DNA of 64,000 bases from Phorcus lineatus (taxonomy: Eukaryota > Mollusca > Gastropoda > Trochida > Trochidae). The translations under genes and the position numbers were made by a program. The notes under the pieces were generated by a model that was not told where the DNA came from, ran no database searches, and saw nothing but the letters and a program-made list of their open reading frames with translations. Shown here piece by piece: positions 59,641 to 64,000 of this stretch (the first letter of the stretch is position 1; every line of letters begins with the position of its first letter). The stretch covers positions 32,337,484-32,401,483 of the forward strand of contig OV121095.1 of the NCBI GenBank assembly GCA_921293015.1, read 5' to 3'.

Positions 59641-62111
59641 AATAGACTGATCCATTAAGCCCCGCACCTTCAGGTTTTCGACCAATCAGCACGCCGTATT
59701 TTTTACCTACCTTACCGCGATCGCTTCCTCGGACATCAACAGGCAACATGGCGGGCTATCTACATGACACAGGATTTGCGTCCAGACATTTTACGAGGAA
59801 ATTGCAGTAAAATCAAGTCAATAAAGTCGATGGCAGTGTTTAAAACATCGAAAAAAGGGTCCTTTCTTTCGGAAATATACATATAGTTATTTTCCGACTC
59901 ATATCGGAGATGTATCAATAAAATAATGAGAGGTGAGTGCACCATGCTCGGTTTGTTGACATAAATAAAAGTGCATTTTGGGGGTAATTTCAAGTAAAGC
60001 TTTTCCAGTACAGTAAAATTAGTTGAATTAATTTCAAAGTAAGTTTGCCTCAGACGAAGTGAATAAACAGAATCCAATATTTTATTTTCCTATAATAAAT
60101 TTCTAAAGGCTTAAAGGAAATCTATCGATAACAGGCATGTGTTCCCCGACAGGTTGGGGTTGAAACAAATATCCAAATGATTCTAATCAAACAATAACAA
60201 AATTTAAAGCTAAATAGATCTATGAATTGAAATTTCATAGACAAAAAACTAAATTAATGATATTTTTCCAGGTTTCCATTAGATGTGATACCTATACATA
60301 GGATGTCAGATAAAATCAACTAAATATATGAAAACATTGATGAAATAGCCATAGGAATAGGCCTAGTTATAACCCATTAAAATCTAGACATATATTAATG
60401 ATATTCTCTTTATGAATATCTAATTGTTAAATAAGTGTTTAACAAAGGTGAAACAATTAAATGAAAATTACCCTATATAGACACACAATCGCTATGTCTG
60501 TATAAAATATTAAAAAACATAACCAGCAAGTGGAACATTCTAACAAATTCTTTCAGTTTGTATTGCTGGATCTATAATAATGATAATTTGGTCAGACTAG
60601 TTATTTTATCTGATTTGATAACACTGACTTTGTCAAAATGTCTACCTAATAAGTTTAATAAATTTCTTCTTATGTGAACTTACAAAATTCTTGACAGGCT
60701 GTTATCACTATCATCAAACCATACACTCTTTTATTTATGTGATTTTGCAAACCATCTATTAGAACATTTTGAGGTTTACACTTACCGGTATATCAAATGT
60801 TAGATGGAAAGAAAATATGTAAAGTAATTTGATGCATGAATAAAACACATTCATAATAACAGCTTGTGTTCCTTTTTTCAGACACAAGGAGTCAATGGGA
60901 TTTGATACATCTCCAAATTATTGATGAGTAGCAGACGTAAAAACAGTATGACATTGGGAAATTAAAGCAGCATTGGAAAATAGACCTATATTTAAAAAAT
61001 AAATAATGATGCAAGTAAAATAATTGTTTTCTCATATTTTAAATAAAATATTTTAAATACTTCAGCAAAATAGTTTAGAAAGTAATCTGACTGTATCTGA
61101 GCAGTATAATTTACAGTCCTATCCATACACACATGTTGTGACAATTTCTATAGTAATAATTATATAAAGGTACTTATGAGAGTTCTTGTTTTTAGGCATG
61201 ATTCATTTTTTTAATGTACATGTAAGTTATTTCTAATATTTTCTTTTTGCAGAAATGCTTACTGAATTGAATTAATTGGTTCTGTTCTTCATCAAATGAT
61301 ATTATAAAAAAAGCACATATATCACATTCTCCCTATGAAATGAGAAGCTATATACTTAACTATTGATAGTTATCACAATTTTCATGAGTAAAAACAATTA
61401 TATCTATTCTAAATAAAGGTACTATACAGTCACTGAAGGAATGGTTTATCCAAAGTACATTTTTATAATGATTAAAACAGTCAAAATATTACATGGTAGA
61501 ACACTATATATCAAGGGAGATAACTGACATGTTAATCTGTGTCCACATAAATGAAGATGGTTTTTTTCACTGATGCTTGATTTAATTCAGCAAAATACGA
61601 CTGTGTTGTAGGCTAATACAATTTTAGGAGAGATCAGTCAGCGAGATGAAAATTATGTGATGATCCAGTCCGTGTTGCTATAAATGGGCAGTGCACACAC
61701 AGATAATTTTGAACCACAGCTTATAAAGATTTTTTCAGGGTCATATCCGTTCAGTAAATATTCCAACATCTAATTCACTAACCTGCAGTTCTTAGAAATA
61801 AAAAACACATGAAACCATCATCAGCAAATTTATTGTTGCTTGGTTTCATAACATAGAATTCAGGCCCACTGACGCGACAGTACCTGTTTTTGTGTAAGCA
61901 AATATTTTCAAACAGTTATTTTGTTCAAAATTCTGTATTTATAAAATCAATAGACTGTATTTTCAATATTTCAACGTTTCTGGGACATGACAAAACTCTA
62001 ATAGGCCGGAGTCGTCGGCAGAATACTCGTACTCGACAACACATGTGTCGGACACTTCCGCATGTTTGTCCGAGGTTTGCTGTTACTAGGGGCTTAATGG
62101 ATCGGTCTATT
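59641..62111. mobile_element. Possible 2.5-kb element with 23-bp inverted ends
   Basis: AATAGACTGATCCATTAAGC followed by CCC at 59641-59663 is the inverted complement, with one mismatch, of the stretch at 62089-62111 (GGGGCTTAATGGATCGGTCT then ATT). Further in, CCTCGGACA recurs in both ends (59731 and, inverted, about 62069). No target duplication is visible. The interior (59664-62088) has no supportable gene. The GC-rich left end has a CCAAT box (GACCAATCAGC near 59679) and a YY1-like CAACATGGCGG near 59743, so the ends could instead be related promoters. Confidence 0.35.
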
Positions 62112-64000
62112 GTGAGCATGGACGGTGTTGAGGTGATTAGCAACAGTCCTGATTTAAACTATTAAAAACTTGAATAACTGAAAAAGTTTCTGATGCACTC
62201 TGTGACAGTTTTATATTTGTCATCGTCTAAAATAAGAAAACGACTTCATTCTGTTTTTACTATATTATTTAAAGTATGTAAAACTTAAACGTCAAAAATA
62301 GTAATGTCAACAATAAAAACATGGCTGATTGCTGACTGCAAATCTACTGTTCATATATGAGATTTTGAAATATCATTGTTATAAAAAAAAAAAGATCAAG
62401 CCACAATTATTTAAGATGATAAGATTTTGATATCGTTCCAGACTGGTTGAAAAACATGCATATACTGAAATCTCAAGTTTAAAATTATGAAAACATGATA
62501 TGCCACTGTAATAGATTCGATCATTGCCATTACACTAGTACCGTTTGCAATCTTCCTTATTTCTTTGGCATGTACTCAATTACCCAGTGTTCCTAATCCC
62601 ATTCAGCAAAATGCTTCCGGCACAATTTCTTTTCACGTGTAAGTTACCTATACTTAATATCTTGTAAGATAACATAAAAATTAGATGTTTCATCATTTAA
62701 TCATCCAATTTATCTATTTCATTTATTTATCAAATCTTGTGTAATATTACTACATTTTGGACTCACATTCATCTTAATGGGTTGTTTTTTTAGCGTTTTA
62801 TTTATTTTCTGAGGATACCGTACATATAGTCATTTATTATACATTCTCAACATTTACATTGAATATTTTTCAGGTAGGCATGATTGTACTTATATAGTAT
62901 AGATTCTCACCCAAATATAATCTAACATTGTCTTATGGCATATCGTGAATAGGGGGTATCTACTCTTTGTGAGAGTGATGTGTTTACAAGGACTGGTCAG
63001 TTGGTGTGTAAAGAAGCAAATTCCACCAACATCATACAATTTACAACCTCAATACTATGACAGTTGAAATATGTTTATTTATGATCAATGGAAGTAAAAA
63101 AAATCAGATCCTCATTTTCATACATCACTTTGACAGATACAAGATCAACATAAACCTATGTCCAAAGTCAAAAACATTTTATTTACATCTGCATAATATC
63201 ATGTTGTTGAAGAGTATTACAAAATTAGAAAATCATATAGGAGGTGTATGTTCACTGAAACATTGAAAGAATGTTATGTTATAATGTAAAATGGTAATTA
63301 TGTCTTCACAATACAATTTACACAGAAATGGAATCACTTTCTAAATATTTTCTGGGTTGCAATCAAGTTTACTATTTAAATCGATTAATGTACATTGTTT
63401 AACAGGTAAACCATAAACAGCAACATTGTTTGCAGGATTTTTTTATTAAATCGTTAAATATTGGAATTGTAGCAAGTTTGAAAAATATTTTACCAAAATA
63501 ATTTAGATTTGAATACAAATGAAAATGATGTGAATGAAATATATTTCTCTCAATCAATTTAATTCAAATGTAATGTATTACTATTTGTGTAGAGATTTTT
63601 ATAATAAACAATGAAAATTCAATCCTAAAAACAACAATTGTAAAACATTGCCCATAAATATATTAACATGTGATTATAATACAGTTTCACTCCATCAATT
63701 TCATTTTTATATTGATTCAGATTCATTAATAAACCCAAGATATGCATTGTGATTGTTATGAGCTCGAATGATTTGAAAAAATGCAGCAGTGAGAAGAGTT
63801 GGACACCTGTTAATTTATTTTACCTATTGTGTAATTGGTTTTTATTTTACCATTTTCAATCAAGAAAGAGGAGCATCTCATATGAAATGTCAAGAGGTTT
63901 TTGCTTATGATAAGAAATGTTGACAGTGCCATGTGTTAATATCATCCTTTGGTCCAAAATAAAATGGCAAATTTTAATTAGTTAGTTAAAAAGGCAAGAT
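62112..64000. other. Intergenic DNA, nothing recognised
   Basis: AT-rich to the window end. No gene, RNA or repeat supported. Confidence 0.45.

Noticed and set aside
59760-60077. 105-codon minus frame
   Set aside because: No domain or homologous pattern recognised; AT-rich chance frame is likely.

Overview
The window looks like nuclear DNA of a bivalve mollusc; the species is not identified. It is AT-rich, intron-containing and gene-poor. It holds a local family of secreted C1q-domain genes (strongly expanded in bivalves), a THAP-domain gene, and relics of CR1/L2-type LINEs, a Penelope-like element, tRNA-derived SINEs, a probable solo LTR, MITEs and a 152-bp tandem repeat with CCGTCCGTCC tracts.

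Layout. 1-6.9 kb: intergenic DNA with two decayed LINE 3' ends (minus strand), a 26-base poly-C tract and a SINE. 6.9-42.1 kb: about 35 kb with no convincing gene, made of a scrambled repeat family. AT-rich modules of a few hundred bases, present in both orientations, are separated by short arrays of an 8-bp palindromic core AACnnGTT placed every 19-21 bp, about two DNA turns. The cores mainly alternate AACTAGTT with AACGCGTT (or its CpG-decay forms AACGTGTT and AACACGTT). About 80 perfect AACTAGTT octamers lie in this block by hand count, against about one outside it. Other elements sit inside the block: a TTAA MITE, a probable LTR, SINEs, foldback elements, a CRE cluster and the 152-bp repeat.

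42.1-59 kb: the gene-bearing part. A C1q gene with an intact 3' exon but a broken 5' exon (42.14-43.95 kb) abuts the repeat block. A complete two-exon C1q gene follows (46.27-48.29 kb), with signal peptide, coiled coil, C1q domain, TATA box and poly-A signal. Two further C1q scraps lie at 48.66 kb and at 53.15/58.85 kb. A single-exon THAP protein lies on the minus strand at 51.0-51.4 kb. The last C1q scrap is split by a 5.68-kb element with 543-544-bp, nearly identical terminal inverted repeats and an exact 8-bp target duplication. Inside that element is a candidate three-exon minus-strand small gene of unknown function.

59-64 kb: AT-rich, no convincing gene, with a possible 2.5-kb element bounded by 23-bp inverted repeats.

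Functionally, the only confident products are one secreted lectin-like C1q protein, probably for immune recognition, and one THAP DNA-binding protein. The most unusual structure is the helically phased palindrome family. It resembles an array of protein-binding sites more than an ordinary satellite, but its function is unknown. All comparisons were made by eye.
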